From Sphingobacterium griseoflavum (GTDB lineage: Bacteria > Bacteroidota > Bacteroidia > Sphingobacteriales > Sphingobacteriaceae), in NCBI RefSeq assembly GCF_014653155.1, contig NZ_BNAF01000009.1, positions 1-64,000 on the forward strand: a stretch of DNA of 64,000 nt, written 5' to 3'. The translations under genes were made by a program, and so were the position numbers. The notes below the pieces were generated by a model, which had not been told where the DNA came from, did not search any database, and saw nothing but the letters and a program-made list of their open reading frames with translations. Shown piece after piece: positions 54,968 through 63,346 of the stretch (position 1 is the stretch's first letter; each line of letters opens with the position of its first letter).

Positions 54968-55013
54968 ATAAAACGAAGTGTCCAATGCCTGTCTTTGGCA
55001 TAGGACACTTCGT
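54968..55013 (-). terminator. Terminator of the sugar MFS gene
   Basis: An 11-bp stem plus 5 bp after an A-A mismatch (54973-54983 and 54985-54989 with 54997-55001 and 55003-55013), 7-nt loop. On the minus strand TTTTAT follows. A second 7-bp hairpin (55045-55051 with 55059-55065) lies between it and the stop codon. Confidence 0.75.
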
Positions 55014-55074
55014 TCAACATGCTGTAGTCACCGAACATCCTTTGGCCTACCTTGTGGAGGTAGGCTTGAAATTG

Positions 55075-56352
55075 CTATTTGCCTAGTCGGTGTCCTTTTA
55101 CGGCGAAGAAAAGGATGTAAAGGTAGGCAGGAATCATGGCATATAGGAAGGCATGTTGAAAGTCTATGTGCAGCGTATCTTTCAACAGTCCGTATACCAG
55201 CGGCCAGATTGCGCCCCCAGCAATGCCCATAATCATAATTGCCGAACCTGTTTTCGTAAAGCGTCCCAGACCTTTTATACCAAGTGGAAATATCGCGGGC
55301 CACATCAGCGAGTTTGCTACGCCAAGTAGGGCTACGAAAACAAAAGAGATAGTTCCTGTAGTAAAGACAGAAATCGTGGTAAAAATCAGTCCGACAATGG
55401 TGCATATTCGGAGGGCAAACTGCTGTGACACAAATCGCGGAATCGCAATAATACCGATGATGTAACCGACCAGCATACAAAGTAGCGTAAAGGCGGTCGC
55501 ATAAGTGACGAAGAAGCTGTTGACGTTGAGCTCTCGGCCATAAACACCGATGATATCACCGGCCATCACCTCAACTGCAACGCAGAAGAATATAGCTAGA
55601 GAGCCCAGGAATAGATGTGGGAACTGAAAAACACTTGTTTTTCTTACCACTTGCTGCATGGGGTCGCTTTCCTCCTCTGCATCGACATCAACCTCAGGTA
55701 GCTTTGTAAATTTCAGAAATACGGCAAAAGCGACAAAAATAACGGCCAAGGAAATATACGGCGTATGGACGCGCGCGATTAACCCATCTAAAATTTGGTT
55801 TTGCGCATTTATATCGGCCGCTGCTTCAAGTTGGGCGGTCACTTCTCCGGCGTCTTTCAGAAATAACGTCCCGAAAAGAATAGGGACAATAATACCAGCC
55901 GTCTTGTTGAAAAAACCGGCTATGGATATACGCTGGGCTGCACTATCGATTGGTCCAATAATACTTAAATACGGATTTACCGCTGTTTGGAGCAGCGCCA
56001 TGCCCGATCCCTGAATAAAAATTCCTGTCAGGAATAGCCCATAGCTTCTGTTGTCGGCAGCAGGGATGAACACCAACGATCCTAACCCTAAAATGATCAA
56101 GCTAACGACCAACCCATTTTGAAAACCGATTTTCTTTAATATCCACGAACTTGGAATGGCCAAGAAAAAATATGCAATATACGATGCGAAAGTCACAAAA
56201 AAAGCTTGCAAATCCGTTTCTAGGTTGCAGGCAATTTTTAAGAATGGAATCAGTGTGCCATTAGCCCAGGTAATAAAACCAAGAATAAAGAACAGGGCAC
56301 AGCATATAGCCATAGGGCGGAATTCTGTTTTTCCAGTTGATGTTGAAGTCAT
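55075..56352 (-). CDS. Sugar MFS transporter (FucP/glucose-galactose type)
   Basis: A 425-residue major facilitator with 12 TM helices. The N-terminal FFILGFITWANGTLIPFLK (about 16-34) and, later, GSGMALLQTAVNPYLSIIGP are hallmarks of the FucP/GluP sugar:H+ symporter family. Substrate may be fucose, glucose or galactose. It is monocistronic, with a striking inverted repeat over its promoter. Confidence 0.9.
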   Translation of the reverse strand: MTSTSTGKTEFRPMAICCALFFILGFITWANGTLIPFLKIACNLETDLQAFFVTFASYIAYFFLAIPSSWILKKIGFQNGLVVSLIILGLGSLVFIPAADNRSYGLFLTGIFIQGSGMALLQTAVNPYLSIIGPIDSAAQRISIAGFFNKTAGIIVPILFGTLFLKDAGEVTAQLEAAADINAQNQILDGLIARVHTPYISLAVIFVAFAVFLKFTKLPEVDVDAEEESDPMQQVVRKTSVFQFPHLFLGSLAIFFCVAVEVMAGDIIGVYGRELNVNSFFVTYATAFTLLCMLVGYIIGIIAIPRFVSQQFALRICTIVGLIFTTISVFTTGTISFVFVALLGVANSLMWPAIFPLGIKGLGRFTKTGSAIMIMGIAGGAIWPLVYGLLKDTLHIDFQHAFLYAMIPAYLYILFFAVKGHRLGK

Positions 56353-56362
56353 TTCTCTTTAA

Positions 56363-56432
56363 TTTGTTAGTCTTTGTGTTATGGATACGGTCGGTGTAAC
56401 CACACCTCTTATCTTACTACAAGACTAACAAA
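56363..56432. repeat. 12-bp inverted repeat spanning the sugar-transporter promoter
   Basis: TTTGTTAGTCTT at 56363-56374 and its exact complement at 56421-56432, 46 bases apart. One arm lies just before the transporter ATG; the other overlaps a -7-like TATATTTTG on the minus strand (56429-56437). A small hairpin GGTGT/ACACC sits between them. It looks like an operator pair or a structured leader. Confidence 0.6.
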
Positions 56433-56482
56433 ATATATTGACATTTAGAACAGTAAAAGCGGATCAAACGATTGCTTGATGT

Positions 56483-56521
56483 AAAAAGTTAGCGAGACTA
56501 CGTTGGGCGGAGTCTCGCTAA
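56483..56521 (-). terminator. Terminator of the kinase-DinB-thioesterase operon
   Basis: An 11-bp perfect stem (56489-56499 with 56511-56521), 11-nt loop; on the minus strand CTTTTT follows. Confidence 0.8.
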
Positions 56522-56599
56522 AACCTAAACCGTATCATAAAACCAATTAATGGTATTTGCATATAGTACAATCCAAGATTCGTTATTGTTTTAAAAAAG

Positions 56600-57028
56600 T
56601 TATTTTTTTTCGATGATGGCTACCGTCAATCGAGAAACGCAGATCAATTGTTCCGCTTCATTGCGAATCTTGATATCCCAAACATGACTTTGCTTTCCTA
56701 AATGTAGAGCCTTGCATGTTGCAAGTAACATACCCTCACGTACTGATTTCAAGTGGTTTGCATTAACTTCCATGCCTACTCCAGCGTATCGGTTCGAATC
56801 GATTACCAAATTGGAGGCCACGCTTCCAACCGACTCGGCAAGCACAACCGAAGCGCCGCCATGTAAAATGCCGAAAGGCTGTCTTACCTTATCGGTAACC
56901 GGCATGCTGACAACAAGGGCATCGTCCCGAATCTCCGTTGCTTTGATGTCGAGATATCCGGTCATAAATGTGCGGAAAATGTTGTTTACTTCGTCGAGCT
57001 CATGCTCCCTATACCAAATTTTCGACAT
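56600..57028 (-). CDS. PaaI family hotdog thioesterase
   Basis: A 142-residue hotdog-fold protein with FGILHGGASVVLAESVGSVAS (about 53-73), the PaaI/YdiI thioesterase signature with catalytic Glu in the helix. Such enzymes release free acids from acyl- or aroyl-CoA, for instance 1,4-dihydroxy-2-naphthoyl-CoA in menaquinone synthesis. The start lies 20 bases inside the DinB gene end. Third gene of a minus-strand operon. Confidence 0.88.
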   Translation of the reverse strand: MSKIWYREHELDEVNNIFRTFMTGYLDIKATEIRDDALVVSMPVTDKVRQPFGILHGGASVVLAESVGSVASNLVIDSNRYAGVGMEVNANHLKSVREGMLLATCKALHLGKQSHVWDIKIRNEAEQLICVSRLTVAIIEKK

Positions 57029-57551
57029 GTTCGATATTTTCGTTACTTAAATAGCGTTCCTTAAGTATGATGCGATGGTGCGTAAGGTGTCCTGCAATGA
57101 CGTACATGAATGCTTTTACCGTAACCAAACGGCCGGATGCCATGCCTTTTCGGGCAAGCTCGGTTTCGTTGAACGTATCAAAGAGCAGTAAGTTGGATTG
57201 GCGTAAAGCGATAAACTCTTCGGCGATATGTTCAAAAGATCGTTCGTTGTGTCGAGCATGCTGGACAAATTCGTCTTGTTCAAACGCCGCGAGTTCCGTC
57301 ATGTCGTTTCGTGCAAAACGTAATGCCCGATAGGCCATCACGCGCTCGGTGTCTAAAATATGGCAAAGGACTTCTTTCACTGTCCATTTTCCTTCGGCGT
57401 ATGTGAAATCGCCTCGATCCGCTGGAATTCCACGAATAAACGCTGGAAATGTAGTCAGCTGTTCCTGAAGCTCGTCTATTACCGAACCAACCACATTTTC
57501 AATGTAATCGGCATATATGGCTGGATATTCGTCAGACTTGAGTGGGTTCAT
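57009..57551 (-). CDS. DinB family protein
   Basis: A 180-residue four-helix-bundle protein of the DinB/YfiT superfamily. Metal-site histidines are likely those in CHILDTERVMAYRAL (about 66) and YVIAGHLTHHRIIL (about 151-164). Members are putative metal-dependent hydrolases or thiol transferases with mostly unknown substrates. It overlaps both neighbours by 20 bases, indicating translational coupling. Confidence 0.87.
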   Translation of the reverse strand: MNPLKSDEYPAIYADYIENVVGSVIDELQEQLTTFPAFIRGIPADRGDFTYAEGKWTVKEVLCHILDTERVMAYRALRFARNDMTELAAFEQDEFVQHARHNERSFEHIAEEFIALRQSNLLLFDTFNETELARKGMASGRLVTVKAFMYVIAGHLTHHRIILKERYLSNENIEHVENLV

Positions 57552-58794
57552 ATCGAAGATTGCTTTTAAGTATTATTCTAAATGTTGTTCCTGTGCCTAA
57601 TTCTGATTCCTTTACAAATATCTGTCCCTGATGATAATCCACCATACGCTTTGTCAAACTTAATCCGAGACCCCAACCCCGCTTTCTCGTCGTAAAGCCG
57701 GGCTGAAAGATCGTATCAAAATTTGATTTCGGAATACCTTTTCCAGTATCGCTAATGTCTATAAAAATTTCCTCTTTTGCAATGTTGTCGCTAATGTTCA
57801 CGGTTATTTTTCCTTCGGAATCGATTGCGTTGACCGCATTTTTCAATAGATTTTCGATAATCCAGTCAAATAGTTGTACATTAAGCTTTGCTTCAACCGT
57901 TCTATCTCCCGTTAGCTCAAAGGAAATTTTTTCGCTGGTACGTACACGGAAATATTGTATGAATTCTTGCACGACGGGATAGACCGCTTGACTTGTCAAT
58001 GCTGGGATTGAACCGATTTTTGAAAATCTATCTGCAACAATTTCGAGGCGTTTTACGTCACGCTCCATTTCGTTCAATATGCTGTCGTTCTCGGCGTCAA
58101 ACTTGGTGCGTACGAGCTCCAGCCAGCCCATCAACGATGAAATTGGGGTGCCCAATTGGTGCGCTGCCTCTTTCGCCATGCCTACCCACACGAGGTTTTG
58201 CTCGGTTTTTTTGATAGAGTTGAATACGGTGTAGGCAATGATCAAGAATATAGCAATCAGTGACAGCTGTAAATAAGGGAATATCCGGAGCTGTCTTAAA
58301 GCATCAGAATCTCGATAGTATACCGACCATATTTCTCCGGTATCTAAATACAGTGCGATAGGTCGATGGTTTCGTTTCATAGTGGCTAGCTGCTTTTCGA
58401 AATAAAGGGGGTCGTATTGCAATGTATCACCGACGGAATCTGCCTGTTCTTTAATATTTGTTTTTGTGGAATCCAAATCGCGCCAGAAGATAATGCTACC
58501 TTTCTCGTTGGTAATAATGGCGGGAATTGAAAGACTGTCTCGAACGGCATATACGAAGCTGATGAACTGATCGTCGACGTCGGGCATGGTAAGGATGCTT
58601 CGCGTGCTCATGGCCCAAACCTCGGCTTTAGTACGCTCGGACTTGGAAAGGCTCTTCACCAAATAGTTGGTGTAAAACAAGGATGCCCCCGCAATAAGCG
58701 CCGCGAATAGGAAAAGGGTTGCTTTCCAGCGTTGTTTTGTATGGTATTGGTAAAGACGGTCCTTCTTAATCATCATAGTACGCAAATTAGGCAT
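57532..58794 (-). CDS. Sensor histidine kinase, orphan
   Basis: A 420-residue membrane kinase: TM helix 25-45, periplasmic sensor (about 46-170), TM helix 173-192, H-box AAHQLGTPISS with phospho-acceptor His212, N-box ENLLKNAVNAI, G1 DTGKGIP and G2 GWGLGLSLTKRMV. The HQLGTP form of the H-box is frequent in Bacteroidota. No response regulator is nearby. The start may be ATG 58794 or the ATGs at 58776/58773; I kept the first. Confidence 0.9.
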   Translation of the reverse strand: MPNLRTMMIKKDRLYQYHTKQRWKATLFLFAALIAGASLFYTNYLVKSLSKSERTKAEVWAMSTRSILTMPDVDDQFISFVYAVRDSLSIPAIITNEKGSIIFWRDLDSTKTNIKEQADSVGDTLQYDPLYFEKQLATMKRNHRPIALYLDTGEIWSVYYRDSDALRQLRIFPYLQLSLIAIFLIIAYTVFNSIKKTEQNLVWVGMAKEAAHQLGTPISSLMGWLELVRTKFDAENDSILNEMERDVKRLEIVADRFSKIGSIPALTSQAVYPVVQEFIQYFRVRTSEKISFELTGDRTVEAKLNVQLFDWIIENLLKNAVNAIDSEGKITVNISDNIAKEEIFIDISDTGKGIPKSNFDTIFQPGFTTRKRGWGLGLSLTKRMVDYHQGQIFVKESELGTGTTFRIILKSNLRYEPTQV

Positions 58795-58851
58795 TTTTTT
58801 GCCATTCGGAAAAACAAGTGGTCAGATCAATGGGCTACAGGGATTCCATGA

Positions 58852-58867
58852 TAAATTTGTAGTTTTG
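58852..58867 (+). promoter_or_regulatory. Tandem -7 boxes upstream of gltX
   Basis: TAAATTTG (58852-58859) and TAGTTTTG (58860-58867) both match TAnnTTTG. The first gives a leader of only a few bases before the ATG at 58873. No clear -33 element was found. Confidence 0.5.
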
Positions 58868-58872
58868 CGCTT

Positions 58873-60393
58873 ATGAGTTTGCAGAGAAAAGTTAGAGTGC
58901 GCTTTGCGCCAAGTCCTACGGGCGGATTACATCTTGGAGGTGTGCGCACAGCCTTGTTCAATTATCTTTTTGCGCGCCAGCGAGGTGGCGATTTTATTTT
59001 ACGTATTGAAGATACCGATCAGACACGATTCGTGCCTGGCGCAGAAGACTATATTACGGATTGCCTCGCTTGGTGCGGCATCCATGCAGATGAAAGCCCT
59101 AATAATCCTGGGCACTACGGCCCTTATCGTCAAAGCGAGCGCAAAGCATCATACCGGGAATATGCTGAACAGCTGGTTGATGCTGGCTTTGCCTATTACG
59201 CTTTTGACACGGCTGAAGAACTTGACGAGCAGCGTAGGTTGCACCCAAACTTTCGCTATTCGCACGAAAACCGGCTTAATTTGCGCAACTCGCTGAGCTT
59301 ACCCGTATCGGAAACCACACAGTTATTGGCTGCTGGCGTTCCCCATACCGTTCGCATCAAAATGCCGGTGGATGGTACCGTTTCTTTTGAAGATATGATA
59401 CGCGGACGCGTATTGTTCGATACCAATTTGGTAGATGATAAGGTTTTGCTAAAAGCGGACGGCATGCCGACTTACCATCTTGCGGTGGTCGTTGACGATA
59501 AAAAAATGCAGATCTCACACGTATTCCGCGGCGAGGAGTGGTTACCTTCAGCGGCTGTTCACGTGTTGCTATGGGAGTATTTGGGTTGGAAAGATGACAT
59601 GCCTTCATGGGCTCACCTCCCACTGATATTGAAACCCGATGGAAACGGGAAGTTAAGTAAACGCGACGGCGACCGTTTGGGCTTTCCTGTTTACGCAATG
59701 AACTGGACAGATTCTAAGTCGGGTGAAACCACAAAAGGATTCCGAGAGATGGGATTTTTACCGCAAGCCTTTGTCAATATGTTAGCTCTATTGGGATGGA
59801 ATGATGGTACCGAACAGGAACTGTTTACTACAGATGAGCTGGTGGCGAAGTTTTCAGTGGATCGTATTAGCAAGGCCGGTGCCAAGTTCGATTTCGAAAA
59901 AGCGAAATGGTTCAATCATGAATGGATAAAACGTTCGAGCAATGAAGAGCTTTTGCCGCAAGTCAGGGCGGTTGTTGCACAGCATACGGAAGCGACTGTA
60001 GGAGACGAATATTTACTGCAGGTATTGGACTTAGTGAAAGAGCGGTTGACCTATGTGGAAGATTTTTGGACGCAAGCATCTTTCTTTGTCGAACGTCCTG
60101 AAAAGTACGATACAGATGTCGTGAAGTCCAAGTGGAATGCTGAAAAAGCTGCTTTTTTCCAACAAGTAGCGCATAAGTTAGACCACATGGAGCAATGGGA
60201 TGCACCATCATTAGAAGCATTTTTTAAGGCAGAGATTGCTGCTTCGGGAATGAAGGTTGGTGAGCTGATGATGCCCTTTAGAGTTATGCTTGTCGGTGGA
60301 AAATTTGGCCCCGATGTATTTCATATACTGGCATGCTTAGGACGAGAGGAGTCTATCGCCCGCATCCATGCGGCATTGCCGAATTTCGTGTAG
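58873..60393 (+). CDS. gltX: Glutamyl-tRNA synthetase
   Basis: A 506-residue class I synthetase with the HIGH-type motif in PSPTGGLHLGGVRTALF (about 14-30) and the KMSKS-type KLSKRDGDR (about 259). It charges tRNA-Glu, and tRNA-Gln too if a GatCAB pathway is used; which case applies cannot be told from here. Confidence 0.97.
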   Translation: MSLQRKVRVRFAPSPTGGLHLGGVRTALFNYLFARQRGGDFILRIEDTDQTRFVPGAEDYITDCLAWCGIHADESPNNPGHYGPYRQSERKASYREYAEQLVDAGFAYYAFDTAEELDEQRRLHPNFRYSHENRLNLRNSLSLPVSETTQLLAAGVPHTVRIKMPVDGTVSFEDMIRGRVLFDTNLVDDKVLLKADGMPTYHLAVVVDDKKMQISHVFRGEEWLPSAAVHVLLWEYLGWKDDMPSWAHLPLILKPDGNGKLSKRDGDRLGFPVYAMNWTDSKSGETTKGFREMGFLPQAFVNMLALLGWNDGTEQELFTTDELVAKFSVDRISKAGAKFDFEKAKWFNHEWIKRSSNEELLPQVRAVVAQHTEATVGDEYLLQVLDLVKERLTYVEDFWTQASFFVERPEKYDTDVVKSKWNAEKAAFFQQVAHKLDHMEQWDAPSLEAFFKAEIAASGMKVGELMMPFRVMLVGGKFGPDVFHILACLGREESIARIHAALPNFV

Positions 60394-60403
60394 CACCCTG
60401 TTA

Positions 60404-60443
60404 AACTATTGCGGATAGGTGCTTTAACCTAGCCGCAATAGTT
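60404..60443. terminator. Convergent hairpin between gltX and the flavoprotein gene
   Basis: An 11-bp perfect stem (60404-60414 with 60433-60443) with an inner TAGGT/ACCTA pairing. T tracts on both sides are weak, so it may be a bidirectional terminator of modest strength. Confidence 0.55.
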
Positions 60444-61703
60444 CTATAGCAGATGTTCGTGGGAGAATGTTTGGTTGTTTTCTAACATGTATGCCATGGT
60501 ACGGATGACGCGATCATGCTTCTTCACAAACGGATTATCCTCATTCCACACGTAGCCCGCCAATACTGCACATATTTTGCGTTTGACATCTTGGTTTTCC
60601 GGTCTGTGGAAGAATAGCGTTTGGAGGTTGCCCGTATACCATTCTTTCACATAGCTTGTAAAGACGTCGATCCCCCGTTGCATATAGTCGCTAAATTCGA
60701 CTTGCCAGTTGACCGCTTCGCCTTGCAATTGGCGAAAAGCTAATTTTGCCGCTAGAATCCCTGATTCAGTCGCAAAGCAAACACCTGAGGAAAATACGGG
60801 ATCTAGAAATTCGGAACTGTTTCCTGTGAGCGCAAAACCGTCGCCATACATTTGCGTAACGGCAGCAGAATAGTTTTTCAAGTGCACGGGCTCAAATTCG
60901 AATGTGGTATCCGCAAAACGATTTACATAAAAATCCGACAGCATAATTGCTTTTTTAAGCGCCTCGGCGGTGCCGCTATCTCCTTTCAGCTGATCAATAA
61001 AATCGGTATGTGCGACGATCCCTAGGCTAGTAAGTCCGTTAGAGAATGGGATAACCCACAGCCATACCTCCTGCTCCAAAACATCAAAAGATATCTGTGT
61101 ACCTTCGATGCCTGCGGGTCGATTGATGTCTTTTACATGCGAGAATATGGCAGAGTGTGGGTTTAGTTGGGAGGGTTTGTCCAGCTGCAGGAGCCTAGGT
61201 AGCACACGGCCATAGCCACTAGCATCAATCACAAATTTTGCCTTGATTTGCTTGCGGTGTCCTGCCTTATCTTCTACAACGGAAAGAGAAGTGCCGTGCT
61301 CAAAAGCGATACTGACCAGTGCGGTTTCGAAAGCAATATCAACCCCTTTTCGTTGTAGTGCTTGCGTCATGGTGTGATCAAAGTCGGCCCTTGGTATCTG
61401 CCAGGTATAATCCCACCCTTCGCCAAACTTATTGCTAAAATCGAACATGCTGATGACACCATCGCGGATAAATCGTGCCCCAGGCTTTTTTTGGTATTGT
61501 TGAGCTTGTAAAGCTGGGAGTAATCCTGCTTCATCAAAATGATCCATGACCCGCGGGATCAGACTTTCGCCAACGACTAAACGCGGGAATTTGGATTTCT
61601 CGATAACTTTAATTCGTACATCTCGCTGTTGAAGGTATCCTGCTGCAACACAACCGGAGGGCCCAGCACCAATAATTAAAATATCTACTTCTTCGATATC
61701 CAT
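60444..61703 (-). CDS. FAD-dependent oxidoreductase, tryptophan-halogenase-like
   Basis: A 419-residue flavoprotein with the FAD-binding GAGPSGCVAAGYL (12-24) and GESLIPRVMDHFDEAGL (about 45-61), the halogenase-superfamily VGESLIP signature. The GNSSEFLDPVFSSGV block near 290 matches the conserved C-terminal FAD contact. The WxWxIP motif of true tryptophan halogenases is replaced by LWVIPF. It diverges from the tyrosine ammonia-lyase gene, the arrangement of flexirubin clusters, so it may halogenate or oxidise the aryl group. Confidence 0.82.
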   Translation of the reverse strand: MDIEEVDILIIGAGPSGCVAAGYLQQRDVRIKVIEKSKFPRLVVGESLIPRVMDHFDEAGLLPALQAQQYQKKPGARFIRDGVISMFDFSNKFGEGWDYTWQIPRADFDHTMTQALQRKGVDIAFETALVSIAFEHGTSLSVVEDKAGHRKQIKAKFVIDASGYGRVLPRLLQLDKPSQLNPHSAIFSHVKDINRPAGIEGTQISFDVLEQEVWLWVIPFSNGLTSLGIVAHTDFIDQLKGDSGTAEALKKAIMLSDFYVNRFADTTFEFEPVHLKNYSAAVTQMYGDGFALTGNSSEFLDPVFSSGVCFATESGILAAKLAFRQLQGEAVNWQVEFSDYMQRGIDVFTSYVKEWYTGNLQTLFFHRPENQDVKRKICAVLAGYVWNEDNPFVKKHDRVIRTMAYMLENNQTFSHEHLL

Positions 61704-61761
61704 ATGCGTAACGGATTACTATTAAAATTATATTACTTTTGCAGATGTCCAAATAACCACA

Positions 61762-61782
61762 CAAAGGTAAGTGTTATATTTG
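61762..61782. promoter_or_regulatory. Divergent -7 boxes of the pigment locus
   Basis: TACCTTTG on the minus strand (61762-61769) and TATATTTG on the plus strand (61775-61782), both perfect, lie five bases apart in the 125-base divergent space. Transcription in the two directions would compete or be coregulated. Confidence 0.5.
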
Positions 61783-61828
61783 TGCTTTTTTGGCGATAAT
61801 CTAAAAATAGAAAAGAACGGACAGATAG

Positions 61829-63346
61829 ATGATTTCAGTTGATAAGAAACTTACGTTGTCGCAGGTATATGAAGTGTTGTTCAATGAGCAATCGCTCGAT
61901 GTTCAGGCGGACGTAATCGATATTGTCGAGAAGAGCCATGCTTTCCTTCGGGAATTTGCTGCTAACAAAGTGATTTACGGTGTTAATACCGGCTTTGGGC
62001 CTATGGCTCAATACCGTATCAAAGACGAAGATACACACCAATTACAGTATAATTTAATCCGTAGTCATGCCGCAGGAACGGGAGACCTGTTGTCGCCGTT
62101 GCAGGTCAAGGCCGCCATGTTGACGCGTTTGGCCAATATTTCCAAAGGAAAAAGTGGGGTGCATCGAAGTGTTATAGATCTGCTACAGGAGTTTATTAAC
62201 AAGGATATTACTCCGATCATTTTTGCACATGGCGGTGTAGGAGCAAGCGGCGATTTGGTGCAATTGGCACATCTCGCACTGGTACTTATTGGGGAGGGGG
62301 AGGTCATCTATCAAGGCAAGCGCCAGCCGACAGCAAGCGTTTTCGATGTGTTGGGGCTTAAACCTATACAGGTGGTCGTGCGGGAAGGTCTTTCCTTGAT
62401 CAATGGTACCTCAGTCATGACAGGAGTAGGCTTGGTGAATTATTTTTATGCGCAGAAGCTCTTGCAGTGGTCTGTTTGGTTGTCTTGCGCGATGAATGAA
62501 TTGGTTCGAGCTCATGACGATCATTATTCGCAAACGCTTAACGAGGTTAAATTGCATCATGGGCAGCAGGAGATCGCCGCAAAGATGCGGGAACATTTGC
62601 TCGATAGCCGCTTGATCAAGAAGCGTGAGGAGGATCTCTATTCCGGGAACAACCAGGAAGAGATTTTCAAGGAAAAGGTGCAGGAATACTATTCGCTACG
62701 CTGTGTCCCACAGATCCTAGGGCCGGTTTTGGAGACCGTTGCGCAAGTTGGGGAAATCTTGGAAGATGAGCTCAACTCGGTGAGCGACAACCCTATCATT
62801 TCCGTGGAAGACAGGAACGTGTATCACGGCGGAAATTTCCATGGCGACTATATTTCCTTGGAAATGGACAAGCTTAAACTGGCCATAACGCGGTTAACGA
62901 TGTTGTCCGAGCGGCAACTCAATTATTTAATGAATTCCAAGATCAATGAGATTTTGCCCCCCTTCGTCAATATGGGGAAACTAGGGTTTAATTTTGGTAT
63001 GCAGGGGGCGCAGTTTACGGCCACCTCAACCACTGCGGAGAATCAAACGCTGTCAACCTCCATGTATATCCACAGCATTCCGAATAATAATGACAACCAG
63101 GACATTGTGAGTATGGGGACAAATGCGGCCGTAATTGCCCATAAAGTTTTGGTAAATTCGTTCGAGGTATTGGCTATACAAATGATTTCAATTACGCAGG
63201 CCATAGACATTTTAAATTACCAAAATTTTGTATCTTCAAAAACGAAAGCGGTCTATGATGATATCAGAAACATGATTCCGGCTTTTGCAGAGGATAAGCC
63301 TCTTTACCCGGCAATACAGCAGGTGAAAGAGTATTTAATGCGGTAA
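61829..63346 (+). CDS. tal: Tyrosine ammonia-lyase (HAL/PAL/TAL family)
   Basis: A 505-residue aromatic amino-acid ammonia-lyase. The self-cyclising ASG triad (139-141, in GGVGASGDLVQLAHLAL) makes the MIO cofactor; catalytic Tyr50 lies in YGVNTGFGP. The NLIRSHAAGTG selectivity region and VYHGGNFHGDYISLEMDKLK block closely match the Flavobacterium johnsoniae tyrosine ammonia-lyase as I remember it. It would form 4-coumarate, the aryl starter of flexirubin. Its stop overlaps the FabG start by one base. Confidence 0.88.
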   Translation: MISVDKKLTLSQVYEVLFNEQSLDVQADVIDIVEKSHAFLREFAANKVIYGVNTGFGPMAQYRIKDEDTHQLQYNLIRSHAAGTGDLLSPLQVKAAMLTRLANISKGKSGVHRSVIDLLQEFINKDITPIIFAHGGVGASGDLVQLAHLALVLIGEGEVIYQGKRQPTASVFDVLGLKPIQVVVREGLSLINGTSVMTGVGLVNYFYAQKLLQWSVWLSCAMNELVRAHDDHYSQTLNEVKLHHGQQEIAAKMREHLLDSRLIKKREEDLYSGNNQEEIFKEKVQEYYSLRCVPQILGPVLETVAQVGEILEDELNSVSDNPIISVEDRNVYHGGNFHGDYISLEMDKLKLAITRLTMLSERQLNYLMNSKINEILPPFVNMGKLGFNFGMQGAQFTATSTTAENQTLSTSMYIHSIPNNNDNQDIVSMGTNAAVIAHKVLVNSFEVLAIQMISITQAIDILNYQNFVSSKTKAVYDDIRNMIPAFAEDKPLYPAIQQVKEYLMR

